Below, piece after piece: positions 55,154 to 63,687 of a stretch of 64,000 bases of DNA. The DNA lies in the NCBI RefSeq assembly GCF_025421715.1, contig NZ_JAOEFC010000002.1:682001-746000 (forward strand). The letters are read 5' to 3'. The stretch comes from Microbacterium festucae (GTDB lineage: Bacteria; Actinomycetota; Actinomycetes; Actinomycetales; Microbacteriaceae). Within the stretch, counting starts at the first letter, position 1, and every line of letters begins with the position of its first letter. The notes under the pieces were generated by a model. The model made no database searches. It saw only the letters and a program-made list of their open reading frames with translations, and was not told the DNA's origin. The position numbers and the translations under genes are program-made.

Positions 55154-55894
55154 GTGACCCCTGCTGCGGCCGATGACGGCGCCGAGATGCCCCAGCTCCC
55201 CCTCCTGGATGCGGCGGCCGTCAGCGCCCATGTGGAGCTGCGCCCGAGCTGGCGAGGCTGGATCCACGCGGGCACCTTCCCCGTGGCGATCGCCGCCGGT
55301 GTGGTGCTCATCGCGCTGGCCTACGACTCGGCTCCCGCCAAGTGGGCCTGCGCCGTGTTCATGGCCACATCGCTGCTGCTGTTCGGCAACTCGGCGCTCT
55401 ACCACCGGTTCGACTGGGGTCCCAAGACCAAAGCGGTGCTCAAGCGCATCGACCACGCCAACATCCTGCTGCTGATCGCCGGGACCTACACGCCCATCGC
55501 GGTGCTGGCCCTGCCGCCCGGCAAGGGCGCGCTGCTGCTGACCCTCGTGTGGAGCGGGGCGCTGCTGGGCATCCTCTTCCGCGTCTTCTGGATCCACGCG
55601 CCGCGCTGGCTCTACGTCGCGCTCTACCTGCTGCTGGGGTGGGCGGCGGTCATGTACATGGGCGATCTGCTGGTGGCCAACCTCGCCATGATGATCCTGG
55701 TGATCGTCGGCGGGCTGCTCTACACCGGCGGCGCCGTGGTCTACGCGCTCAAGCGCCCCAACCCGTGGCCCGGCCACTTCGGCTTCCACGAGATCTTCCA
55801 CGTCTGCACGGTGCTCGCCTTCCTCTGCCACTGGACGGCGTGCCTGCTGATCGCCCTCGAGCCGCTCAGCCCTTCGCTGGGGGTGCCTGCGTAG
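55154..55894 (+). CDS. Hemolysin III / PAQR-family membrane protein
   Basis: 246 residues, seven helices. Conserved SALYHRFDW (first helix-end His), RIDHANILLLIAGTYTPI and HEIFHVCTVLAFLCHW form the predicted metal site. Bacterial members are of uncertain function, linked to lipid homeostasis. Divergent from uppS; its last 29 nt overlap the end of the convergent next gene. Confidence 0.9.
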   Translation: MTPAAADDGAEMPQLPLLDAAAVSAHVELRPSWRGWIHAGTFPVAIAAGVVLIALAYDSAPAKWACAVFMATSLLLFGNSALYHRFDWGPKTKAVLKRIDHANILLLIAGTYTPIAVLALPPGKGALLLTLVWSGALLGILFRVFWIHAPRWLYVALYLLLGWAAVMYMGDLLVANLAMMILVIVGGLLYTGGAVVYALKRPNPWPGHFGFHEIFHVCTVLAFLCHWTACLLIALEPLSPSLGVPA

Positions 55895-56162
55895 GAGGCT
55901 CGTCGGCGGGGCGCTGCGGGGCCTCGGCCTCGGCCGCTGCGGCGGCCTGCTCTTCGGCATCCAGCTCTTCGACGATGTCGGCGCGGTACCCGGCGCGGCG
56001 GATGCGACGGAGCATGTCGACCAGCAGGAACACCACGACGACGGCGAGGAACGCGATGCCGACGAAACCGATGAAGCCGGGACTCACCACCTGCGGATCG
56101 ACCGTCATCGACGGCGTCGGAAGCGGTGTCGCGTCGGCGAGCAGCCACATCGGCAGATGCAT
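55866..56162 (-). CDS. Small membrane protein with acidic tail
   Basis: 98 residues. One helix (FIGFVGIAFLAVVVVFLLVDM), then RRIRRAGYRADIVEELDAEE and a Pro/Ala-rich end. Function unknown. The start ATG at 56162 follows GGGGA. Its 3' end overlaps the hemolysin III gene on the other strand. Confidence 0.72.
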   Translation of the reverse strand: MHLPMWLLADATPLPTPSMTVDPQVVSPGFIGFVGIAFLAVVVVFLLVDMLRRIRRAGYRADIVEELDAEEQAAAAAEAEAPQRPADEPPTQAPPAKG

Positions 56163-56207
56163 GATTCCCCGTTCTGCGCGCGAGCGCATAGCCTGGAGTT
56201 CCAGCCT

Positions 56208-56627
56208 ATGTCCTCCCCCACAACGCCCATGACCTCGCCCACCGCCCAGCAGCGCCTCGACGACCGCTACGGTCGCACCCGGCGCCGCCGCCTGCCGTGG
56301 GTGGTGTTCATCGCCGTCGTCGTGGGCCTCGTGGGCTGGTACGGCTGGTCGACGATCACCACGTCGATGGACACGCTCGACACGGATGCCACCGGCTACG
56401 AGGTGATCGAGGGGCAGCGCAGCGTGGTCGTGAACTTCCAGACCACCGGGCGCGCCGACGTGCCGATCGCCTGCGCGCTGGAAGCGCAGGACGTCGAGCA
56501 CGGCGTCGTCGGCTGGCGCATCGTGCAGTACGAGCCGGCACCTGCGACGACGCGCAGCTTCAGCGAGACGATCCCCACCACCGCCGAGGCCACCACGGGT
56601 TTGGTGACCTCCTGCTGGATCCCGTAG
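56208..56627 (+). CDS. DUF4307-like membrane protein
   Basis: 139 residues. RLDDRYGR...RRRRLPWVVFIAVVVGLVGW, with one helix, then a beta-rich outer domain ending VTSCWIP; the Cys pair (IACALEAQD, TSCWIP) may bond. Matches the actinobacterial DUF4307 layout; function unknown. TAGCCT at 56189-56194 gives a very short leader. A terminator follows. Confidence 0.85.
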   Translation: MSSPTTPMTSPTAQQRLDDRYGRTRRRRLPWVVFIAVVVGLVGWYGWSTITTSMDTLDTDATGYEVIEGQRSVVVNFQTTGRADVPIACALEAQDVEHGVVGWRIVQYEPAPATTRSFSETIPTTAEATTGLVTSCWIP

Positions 56628-56646
56628 GCTGACCGACACACATCCG

Positions 56647-56669
56647 CGCCCCGGCACGTCGCCGGGGCG
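56647..56669 (+). terminator. Hairpin terminator after the DUF4307 gene
   Basis: CGCCCCGGC-ACGTC-GCCGGGGCG: a 9-bp stem followed by TTCGGTTT. Confidence 0.8.
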
Positions 56670-56739
56670 TTCGGTTTAGCCCCCGGCATCCGCAGCCCCC
56701 GGCGCGGCCCTGCCCGGCAGAGACACCCCAGGAGACGAC

Positions 56740-57228
56740 GTGTCCGACCGCACTGACACCTTCCTCACCCAGGAGGCGTACGACCGCCTCGCCAACGAGC
56801 TCGAGCACCTGTCCACGACGGGGCGCGAAGAGATCGCTAAGCGCATCGAGGCCGCCCGCGAAGAGGGCGACCTGAAGGAGAACGGCGGCTACCACGCCGC
56901 CAAGGACGAGCAGGGCAAGCAGGAGGCGCGCATCCGCACGCTGCAGGCGCTGCTGAAGGACGCCAAGGTGGGCGAAGCGCCCGAGTCGGACGGCACCGTG
57001 CTCTCGGGCACCGTCGTGACGGCCATCGTCGCCGGCGGCGAAGAGGTCTTCCTGCTCGGCAACCGCGAGATCGCGGCCAACTCCGAGCTCGACGTCTACA
57101 GCGAGGCCTCGCCCCTGGGCGCGGCCATCCTGGGCCTCGCCGAGGGTGCGAAGACGTCGTACACCGCCCCCAACGGCCGCGAGATCAGCGTCGAGATCGT
57201 GAAGGTCGAGACCTACGCGGGCCAGTGA
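56740..57228 (+). CDS. greA: Transcription elongation factor GreA
   Basis: 162 residues. N-terminal coiled coil with EAAREEGDLKENGGYHAAKDEQ, whose tip acids enter the RNA polymerase channel, and C-terminal FKBP-like domain (SPLGAAILGLAEGAKTSY). Rescues backtracked polymerase. CAGGAG lies before the GTG at 56740. Confidence 0.96.
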   Translation: MSDRTDTFLTQEAYDRLANELEHLSTTGREEIAKRIEAAREEGDLKENGGYHAAKDEQGKQEARIRTLQALLKDAKVGEAPESDGTVLSGTVVTAIVAGGEEVFLLGNREIAANSELDVYSEASPLGAAILGLAEGAKTSYTAPNGREISVEIVKVETYAGQ

Positions 57229-57255
57229 CCCGCGCCGCGCCGCGCGCTGCCGGGG

Positions 57256-58482
57256 TCAGTCCTCGAGCAGCCGCGGCGCGAAACCGGCCCGGTCGAGGGC
57301 GTCGATCACGAGCCGACGGTGGTCTTCGCCGCGCGTCTCGACACTCAGCTGCAGGATGACCTCGCTGATCTGCAGGCCCTGGCCGTGCCGGGTGTGCAGC
57401 ACCTCGATGACGTTGGCGCCCACCGAGGCGAGCAGCTCCGACACGCGCGCCAGCTGACCGGGACGGTCGGGCAACGGGATCTGCAGGGTCATGTAGCGAC
57501 CGGATGCCGCGAGCCCGTGCGACACGACGCGCTGCAGCAGCAGAGGGTCGATGTTCCCGCCCGACAGCACCGACACGGTCGGGCCGCTGGCACGCACCTT
57601 GCCGGCGAGGATCGCGGCGACCCCGACGGCACCGGCCGGCTCCACCACCTGCTTGGCACGCTCGAGCAGCACCAGCAGGGCGCGGGCGATGTCGTCGTCG
57701 CTGACGGTGACGACCTCGTCGACCAGCTCGCTGATCACCTCGAAGGGGAAATCGCCGGGTCGGGCCACCGCGATGCCGTCGGCGATCGTCGGAGTGGTCG
57801 GCACGGTGAGCGGCGCGTGGGCGGCGAGGGAGGCCGGGTAGGCGGCGGAGTTCTCGGCCTGCACGCCGATGACGCGCACGGTGCGCCCCGCCGCGGCGGC
57901 GCGGGCCTTGACGGCCGCGGCGATGCCGGCGATGAGCCCGCCCCCGCCGATGCCGACGATGACGGTGTCGAGGTCGGGAACGGCGTCCCAGAGCTCGAGG
58001 CCGAGCGTCCCCTGTCCGATGACGATGTCGCGGTGGTCGAACGGATGGATGAGCACGGCGCCGGTGCGCTCGGCGAACTCGGCCGCCAGTCGCAGCGGCG
58101 TCTCGACGGTGGCGCCCTCGAGGATGACCTCGGCACCGTAGCCGCGGGTGGCGAGGAGCTTGGGCACCGGCACGCCGAGCGGCATGAAGATCGTCGCCGC
58201 GATCCCCAGCTTCTGCGCGGCCAGGGCCACGCCCTGCGCGTGGTTGCCGGCGGAAGCGGCGACCACGCCGCGGGCGCGCTCCTCGGCGCTGAGGCGCGAG
58301 AGGCGATAGGCGGCGCCGCGGATCTTGAACGAGCCGGTGCGCTGCAGGTTCTCGAACTTGAGGTGCACGGGGGCGCCCAGCACGTCGCTGAGGTGCTCGG
58401 ACACGTCGAACGGCGTCTTGGTGATGACGGCGTCGAGGAAGGCGGCGGCGTCTTCGAACTCCGCCAGGGTGGGTATGCTCAC
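57256..58482 (-). CDS. ilvA: Threonine ammonia-lyase with ACT domain
   Basis: 408 residues. RTGSFKIRGAAYRL holds the PLP lysine, SAGNHAQGVALAA and GIGGGGLIAGIA bind the cofactor phosphate. A C-terminal ACT domain (DRPGQLARVSELLASVGAN) is present. Makes 2-oxobutanoate for isoleucine synthesis or degrades threonine. GGAGGAG before the GTG at 58482, which overlaps the upstream stop (GTGA). Confidence 0.95.
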   Translation of the reverse strand: MSIPTLAEFEDAAAFLDAVITKTPFDVSEHLSDVLGAPVHLKFENLQRTGSFKIRGAAYRLSRLSAEERARGVVAASAGNHAQGVALAAQKLGIAATIFMPLGVPVPKLLATRGYGAEVILEGATVETPLRLAAEFAERTGAVLIHPFDHRDIVIGQGTLGLELWDAVPDLDTVIVGIGGGGLIAGIAAAVKARAAAAGRTVRVIGVQAENSAAYPASLAAHAPLTVPTTPTIADGIAVARPGDFPFEVISELVDEVVTVSDDDIARALLVLLERAKQVVEPAGAVGVAAILAGKVRASGPTVSVLSGGNIDPLLLQRVVSHGLAASGRYMTLQIPLPDRPGQLARVSELLASVGANVIEVLHTRHGQGLQISEVILQLSVETRGEDHRRLVIDALDRAGFAPRLLED

Positions 58483-59666
58483 GCGGGGCTCCTCCGGGTG
58501 CGGGGCACCGTGCTCCAGATCAGGTCTTCGGGTTCGGGTCTGTCGCCGGTCTTCCACTGCCGCCGGGACAGGTAGACCGCGACGACGTTGATGAACGCGG
58601 CCAGCGGCACGGCGAACAGCGCGCCGGGGATGCCGGCGATCATCGCGCCGCCGGCGACGACGAGCACGACCGCCAGGGGATGCACCTTGACCGCCGAGCC
58701 CATGAGCAGGGGCTGGAGCACGTGGCCCTCCAGCTGCTGCACGGCGAGCACGGCCACGAGCATCCACAGCGCGATCCACGGCCCGTTGTAGACGAGGGCG
58801 AGGAAGACCGCGAGGGCTCCGGTGACGACGGCGCCCACGAACGGGATGAACGCGCCGAGGAACACCAGGACGGCGACGGGGATGGCCAGCGGCACACCCA
58901 GGAAGAACGCGGCGGCGCCGATGCCGATCGCGTCGATGGTGGCCACGAGCAGCTGCGTGCGCGCGTAGTTGATGACGGTGACCCAGCCGGCGCGGCCCGC
59001 CCCGTCGACGGCGGCCCGGGCGTCGGACGGGAACAGCCGCACCACCCAGCGCCAGATGCCGCCGCCGTCGGCGAGGGTGCACAGCAGGATGAAGACGGTC
59101 AGCAGGGTGCCGGTGGCGACGTGGCCGACGGTGGAGCCGATGGCGAGGGCGCCCGACAGCAGCAGCTCGACCTGCTGCTGCGCGAAGCTCCATGCCTGCT
59201 CGAGCATGTCGTCGATCTGGACGGCCGTGAGGTGGAGCGGGCCGTCGATAAGGTACTGCCGGAACTGCTCGATGGCGGCGCCGGTGCGGTCGCGCACCGA
59301 CCCCCACTGGCGGGTGATCTGCCAGATCGCGAGGTAGAGCAGGCCGCCGACCACGGCGATCGTGCCGAAGAGGCTGAGCACGATCCCCAGCCACCGCGGC
59401 ACCCGGTGGCGCAGGAGGAAGGTGAACCCCGGCCACAGCAGCGCGGTCAGCAGCAGCGCGACGAGGAAGGGGATGACGAGGAGCTTCAGCTGGATGACGA
59501 TCCAGATCGCCACGCCGATGGCGGCGGCGATGACCACGAACCGCCACGCGTAGGCGGTGGCCACCCGCAGCCCGTGCGGCAGCGACTGACCGATCTCGGT
59601 GGAGACGGTCTTGCTGCGCAGGGCGTCGAGGAACGTGCCGCGCGGCCGCTGGTCGTTGCCGCTCAT
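58479..59666 (-). CDS. AI-2E/PerM-family membrane protein
   Basis: 395 residues, about seven or eight helices. LVYNGPWIALWMLVAVLAVQ and QQLEGHVLQPLLMGSAVKVHPL plus the GAFIPFVGAVVTG segment are family hallmarks. Possible transporter; substrate unclear. First gene of a pair with ilvA. Confidence 0.9.
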   Translation of the reverse strand: MSGNDQRPRGTFLDALRSKTVSTEIGQSLPHGLRVATAYAWRFVVIAAAIGVAIWIVIQLKLLVIPFLVALLLTALLWPGFTFLLRHRVPRWLGIVLSLFGTIAVVGGLLYLAIWQITRQWGSVRDRTGAAIEQFRQYLIDGPLHLTAVQIDDMLEQAWSFAQQQVELLLSGALAIGSTVGHVATGTLLTVFILLCTLADGGGIWRWVVRLFPSDARAAVDGAGRAGWVTVINYARTQLLVATIDAIGIGAAAFFLGVPLAIPVAVLVFLGAFIPFVGAVVTGALAVFLALVYNGPWIALWMLVAVLAVQQLEGHVLQPLLMGSAVKVHPLAVVLVVAGGAMIAGIPGALFAVPLAAFINVVAVYLSRRQWKTGDRPEPEDLIWSTVPRTRRSPA

Positions 59667-59676
59667 GCGTGCCGCC

Positions 59677-60249
59677 TCAGAACTGGATGCGCGGCGGCTC
59701 GGAGATGGCCGCGCCGTCGACGACCTCGAAGAACTCGCGCTCGGTGAAACCGAGGCGGCGGGCGAAGAGGTTGTTGGGGAACACCTTGATCTTGGTGTTC
59801 AGCTCGCGCACGCCGCCGTTGTAGAAGCGACGCGATGCCTGGATCTTGTCCTCGGTGTCGACGATCGACTGCTGCAGCTGCAGGAAGTTCTGGCTGGCCT
59901 GCAGCTGCGGGTAGGCCTCGGCCACCGCGAACAGCGACCGCAGCGCCTGCTGCATGTGCCCTTCGGCAACACCGGCGTCGGCGGGCGAACCGGCGGCGAG
60001 CGTCTCGGCACGCGCACGGGTGACGTTCTCGAAGACGGCCTTCTCGTGGGCCGCGTAGCCCTTGACCGTCTCGATGAGGTTCGGCAGCAGGTCGGCACGG
60101 CGCTTGAGCTGCACCGTGATGTCGCTCCACGCCTCCTCGACCCGCACATTCAGTGCGACCAGCGAGTTGTACGTCGCCCACAGGTAGACGCCCACGGCGA
60201 CGATGAGGGCGACGACGAGCAGGATGGGGATCAGCAACTGCCATTCCAT
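59677..60249 (-). CDS. LemA-family protein
   Basis: 190 residues. N-terminal helix (LLIPILLVVALIVAVGVYLW), then YNSLVALNVRVEEAWSDITV, QLKRRADLLPNLIETVKGYA and KVFPNNLFARRLGF, as in LemA. A helical-bundle surface protein of unclear role. GAGGAGAA 3-5 nt before the ATG. It lies 10 bp upstream of the AI-2E-family gene in the same direction. Confidence 0.93.
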   Translation of the reverse strand: MEWQLLIPILLVVALIVAVGVYLWATYNSLVALNVRVEEAWSDITVQLKRRADLLPNLIETVKGYAAHEKAVFENVTRARAETLAAGSPADAGVAEGHMQQALRSLFAVAEAYPQLQASQNFLQLQQSIVDTEDKIQASRRFYNGGVRELNTKIKVFPNNLFARRLGFTEREFFEVVDGAAISEPPRIQF

Positions 60250-60341
60250 GGGTTCTCCTCGAGATCCTGCCCATCCTATCGGCGTCGCCGGGATGCTCCC
60301 GGGCCCCGGCGGTCACTCCCAGCCGATGCCCATCGACCGGC

Positions 60342-60355
60342 GCCGCCGCGGCGGC
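60342..60355. terminator. GC-rich palindrome after the oxidase gene
   Basis: GCCGCCGCGGCGGC, a 14-bp perfect palindrome just past the oxidase stop on the minus strand; possible weak terminator, no T-run. Confidence 0.35.
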
Positions 60356-60361
60356 CGGCGC

Positions 60362-61675
60362 TCAGTCGCCGAGCACCCGACCGAGGTACGGATTGCGGAA
60401 GACCCGCTGCGGGTCGAGCCGGTCGCGCAGCGCCACGAAGTCGTCGAAGTGCGGGTAGCGGGGCCGCAGCGCATCGGCATCCAGGGTGTGCATCTTGCCC
60501 CAGTGCGGACGCCCCTCGTGGGCGAGCATCACCTCTTCCACCGCGGCGAAGTAGACGTGCGGATCGGCGCGCCAGTAGCGGTGCACGGCGATGTAGCCGG
60601 TCGCGCGGCCGTGGGCGGTCGACATCCACAGGTCGTCGCCGGCTGCCATGCGCACCTCGACGGGGAACTCGATGCGCCAGTCGTGCTCGTCGATGACGCG
60701 CTGCATGTCGCGGAAGGCATCCGCGAGTCGCTCGACGGGCACCGCGTACTCCATCTCGCGGAAGCGCACGCCGCGGCTGGTGGCGAACACGCGGTGCGAC
60801 GCGTCGGAGAACGTGCGGTCGCCCCACACCTTCGCCGACAGCCGGTTGACGGTCGGCACCAGCGGCGGCACCGCGCGGCCCAGGCTGCAGACGGCCTGGT
60901 GCACGCCGTTGCCGATGACCACGTCGTCGACGAGTCGGCGACCGGGCGAGAGCGGCGCGGTCGCGGCATCCGCCGGCAGCCGCGCGTTGGTCTTGGTGAG
61001 GGCGACGTCGGTGTGGGGGAACCAGTAGAACTCGAAGTGGTCGGCGGCGGCCGCGCGCGCGGGCAGGTCGCCGATGATCTCGTCGAGCGGCTCGGGGCGC
61101 TCCAGCGCCGAAAGCACGAAGGCGGGCACGCACTGCAGGGTGACCTCGACGAGGATGCCGAGCGCGCCGAGCCCGACGGCCACCGCCGGCAGCAGCTCGG
61201 GGTTCTCGTCGGCGCAGATGCGCAGCAGCTCGCCATCGGCGGTGACCAGCACCGCACCGACGAGCTGGGTGGCGATGCCGCCGAAGCGCTCCCCCGTGCC
61301 GTGCGTGCCGGTGGACACGGCGCCCGAGATCGACTGCCGGTCGATGTCGCCGAGGTTCTGCATCGCGAGGCCGTAGGGGGCCAGGAGCGCCGGGATGCGG
61401 TGCAGGCGCGTGCCGGCGAGCAGCCGCACCTGCGCCCGCTCGCGGTCGACCGCGATGAGGCCGGACAGGTCGGCGAGCTCGAGCAGCACGCCCGGCGCCA
61501 CCGCGATGCCGGTGAAGCTGTGCCCGGCTCCGACGGCCTTCACCGCGAGGCCGCGGGCCGCCGCGGCGCGCACCGACCGGCGCACCGCCTCGATGGTCGC
61601 GGGGTACTCCACCCGCTGCGGGCGCACCTGCTCGGTGCGGGCCCAGTTCTGCCAGGTGCCGCCGATGCGGGTCAC
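60362..61675 (-). CDS. FAD-linked sugar-lactone/alditol oxidase family protein
   Basis: 437 residues of the vanillyl-alcohol oxidase fold. AVGAGHSFTGIAVAPGVLLE (here His is the potential FAD attachment site), QSISGAVSTGTHGTG, and the C-terminal ALO domain with HWGKMHTLDADAL and PQRVFRNPYLGRVLGD. Probably D-arabinono- or L-gulono-lactone oxidase-like. The GTG at 61675 overlaps the PLP enzyme stop, so the two enzymes are coupled. Confidence 0.9.
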   Translation of the reverse strand: MTRIGGTWQNWARTEQVRPQRVEYPATIEAVRRSVRAAAARGLAVKAVGAGHSFTGIAVAPGVLLELADLSGLIAVDRERAQVRLLAGTRLHRIPALLAPYGLAMQNLGDIDRQSISGAVSTGTHGTGERFGGIATQLVGAVLVTADGELLRICADENPELLPAVAVGLGALGILVEVTLQCVPAFVLSALERPEPLDEIIGDLPARAAAADHFEFYWFPHTDVALTKTNARLPADAATAPLSPGRRLVDDVVIGNGVHQAVCSLGRAVPPLVPTVNRLSAKVWGDRTFSDASHRVFATSRGVRFREMEYAVPVERLADAFRDMQRVIDEHDWRIEFPVEVRMAAGDDLWMSTAHGRATGYIAVHRYWRADPHVYFAAVEEVMLAHEGRPHWGKMHTLDADALRPRYPHFDDFVALRDRLDPQRVFRNPYLGRVLGD

Positions 61676-62904
61676 AGGAAGCTCTTCCCTTCGCCGCGGT
61701 AGGTGGCGCTCTCGCCCACGAGCCGGTCGCCGCTGGTGAGGTGATACCGGTCGACGCGCTCGGCGAGCTCGCCGCTCTTGGCGTGCCGGAACCACACCCG
61801 GTCGCCGATCGACAGGGCACGCGCTGCGTCGCCCTGCAGCGGGGTCTGCACCTCGCCGGCGCCCTCACGGGCGAGGGTGTGCAGGCCCGCGGGCCACACC
61901 GGCGCGGGTTGGCGCGAGGCCACGGGCGGGCCCGAGGCGATCCAGCCGCCGCCGAGCACCGTGACGATGTCGGGTGTCGGGCGGCGCACGACCTCGAGGG
62001 CGAACGCGGCCGCGGGGGCCGGTGAGAAGGCGCGGTACCCGTCGAACAGGTGCCCGGCCAGCAGACCGCTGCCGGCGGTGGTCTCGGTGACCGCGTCGTC
62101 GGCGGAGGTGTATTCGAGCGAGCCGGTGCCGCCGCCGTTGACGAACTCCAGTTCGGCGACCTCGCGCAGCGCGGCGACGATGGCGCCGCGCCGCTCGCGC
62201 AGCTCGTCACCCGACTTGCGCTGCATCCAGCGCACGACGGCGTCGCCGGAGCCGGTGTCGTCGGGCTGGCCGGCGATCTGGGCCTCGTACATCATGAGTC
62301 CCACCAGCGCGAAGCCGGGCCGCGCGGCGATCGCGCGCCCGAGGGCGGCGACCTCGGCGGCGTCGTGCACGGGCGAGCGCCGCACGCCCAGGTGGCCGAG
62401 CACCGGGGCCCGCCACGACGCGTCGGCGTCGATGGCGACGCGGATGCGGGGGCGCGAGGCCGCGGGCGCGACGGCGTCGACGAGGTCGAGCTGGGCCAGG
62501 TCGTCGACCATGAGCGTGATGCGCTCGGCCGCCCGCGGATCGGCGGCCAGGGCGGCCAGGGCGGCGCGGTCGGCGGTCGGATAGCCGAGCACGATGTCGT
62601 CGTGGGTCTCGGCGAGCCACAGCGCCTCGGGCAGGGTGAAGGCGAGGATCCCGCGGTAGCCGGGCAGGGCGAGGGCGGCGTCGAGCACCTCGCGCACCCG
62701 GATCGACTTGCTGGCCACCCGGATGGGCACGCCGCCCGAGCGCACGACGAGGTCGAGCGCGTTGTGGCGCAGGGCGTCGACGTCGATCGTGGCCACCGGA
62801 CCCGACAGGCCCGCGATGGCGGCGGTGCGCTCCCGCCAGGAGGCGGCGGGCGACGGATCGGCGGCGCGCGCGGGGGCCGGGGCGGCGAGCAGGTCGATGC
62901 TCAT
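61672..62904 (-). CDS. Fold-type III PLP enzyme (amino acid deaminase/D-threonine aldolase-like)
   Basis: 410 residues. ATIDVDALRHNALDL and PIRVASKSIRVREVL (PLP Lys) give the alanine-racemase barrel; GGGTGSLEYTS is the phosphate-binding loop. C-terminal beta domain with IGDRVWFRHAKSGEL. AAGGAG 6-7 nt before the ATG at 62904. Substrate unknown; its coupling to the lactone oxidase suggests a common pathway or an oxidative step on the product. Confidence 0.85.
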   Translation of the reverse strand: MSIDLLAAPAPARAADPSPAASWRERTAAIAGLSGPVATIDVDALRHNALDLVVRSGGVPIRVASKSIRVREVLDAALALPGYRGILAFTLPEALWLAETHDDIVLGYPTADRAALAALAADPRAAERITLMVDDLAQLDLVDAVAPAASRPRIRVAIDADASWRAPVLGHLGVRRSPVHDAAEVAALGRAIAARPGFALVGLMMYEAQIAGQPDDTGSGDAVVRWMQRKSGDELRERRGAIVAALREVAELEFVNGGGTGSLEYTSADDAVTETTAGSGLLAGHLFDGYRAFSPAPAAAFALEVVRRPTPDIVTVLGGGWIASGPPVASRQPAPVWPAGLHTLAREGAGEVQTPLQGDAARALSIGDRVWFRHAKSGELAERVDRYHLTSGDRLVGESATYRGEGKSFL

Positions 62905-62969
62905 GGGCACACTCCTTCGGGACGGAGGCGGGGTCTTCAGCCTAGGGCCGCGGGGGCGCGGAATGACAC

Positions 62970-62994
62970 CGCGTCGCACGGCGTGTGCGACGCG
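62970..62994 (-). terminator. Hairpin terminator after the ABC ATPase gene
   Basis: CGCGTCGCAC-GGCGT-GTGCGACGCG: a perfect 10-bp stem 13 bp after the stop at 63007 on the minus strand. Confidence 0.7.
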
Positions 62995-63006
62995 AGTTCA
63001 GCGCGG

Positions 63007-63687
63007 TCAGGAGCGGCCGGTGACGCGGCCGTCGTGCAGTTCGACGACGCGGTCGGCGCGCTGCACGACGAGCGGGTCGTGGGTGGCGACGACGGCGGCC
63101 AGTCCCTCGCCGTGCACGAGGTCGCCGACCAGGTCGATGACGGCGGCGGCGGTGCGCGAGTCGAGCTGCGCGGTGGGCTCGTCGGCGATGAGCACGCGGG
63201 GGCGGCCGACGATGGCGCGGGCGATCCCGACGCGCTGCTGCTGCCCGCCCGACAGCTCGCCCGGGCGCTGGGCGGCGTGGTCGGCCAGGCCCACCAGCCG
63301 CAGGGCGTCGGCCACGCGGGCATCGCGCTCGGCCGCCGGGGTGCCGGCGATCCGCAGCGGCAGCTCCACGTTCTCGGCGGCGGAGAGGATGGGGATGAGC
63401 CCGAACGACTGGAACACGAAGCCGAGCCGCTCGCGCCGCAGCGCCGCCAGCGCATCCTCCCCCTGCGCGGTCGCGTCGATGTCGTCGAACCACACCGTGC
63501 CGGTGGTGGGCCGGTCGAGCCCGCCGAGCAGGTTAAGCAGCGTCGTCTTGCCGGCGCCCGACGCACCGCGCACGACCACCAGCTCCCCCTCCGACACCTC
63601 GATGTCGACGTCGGTGCAGGCGTGCACCTCGCCCGCGCCCGACGCGTAGACCCGTCCGAGTCCGACGCCGCGCAGTGCCGCGCTCAC
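63007..63687 (-). CDS. ABC transporter ATPase, LolD/MacB type
   Basis: 226 residues. Walker A GASGAGKT, Q-loop VFQSFGLIPIL, signature LSGGQQQRVG, Walker B VLIADEPTAQLD, switch VATHDPL. The GTG at 63687 overlaps the stop of a second ATPase gene. Likely part of an exporter whose permease is outside the window. Confidence 0.92.
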   Translation of the reverse strand: MSAALRGVGLGRVYASGAGEVHACTDVDIEVSEGELVVVRGASGAGKTTLLNLLGGLDRPTTGTVWFDDIDATAQGEDALAALRRERLGFVFQSFGLIPILSAAENVELPLRIAGTPAAERDARVADALRLVGLADHAAQRPGELSGGQQQRVGIARAIVGRPRVLIADEPTAQLDSRTAAAVIDLVGDLVHGEGLAAVVATHDPLVVQRADRVVELHDGRVTGRS

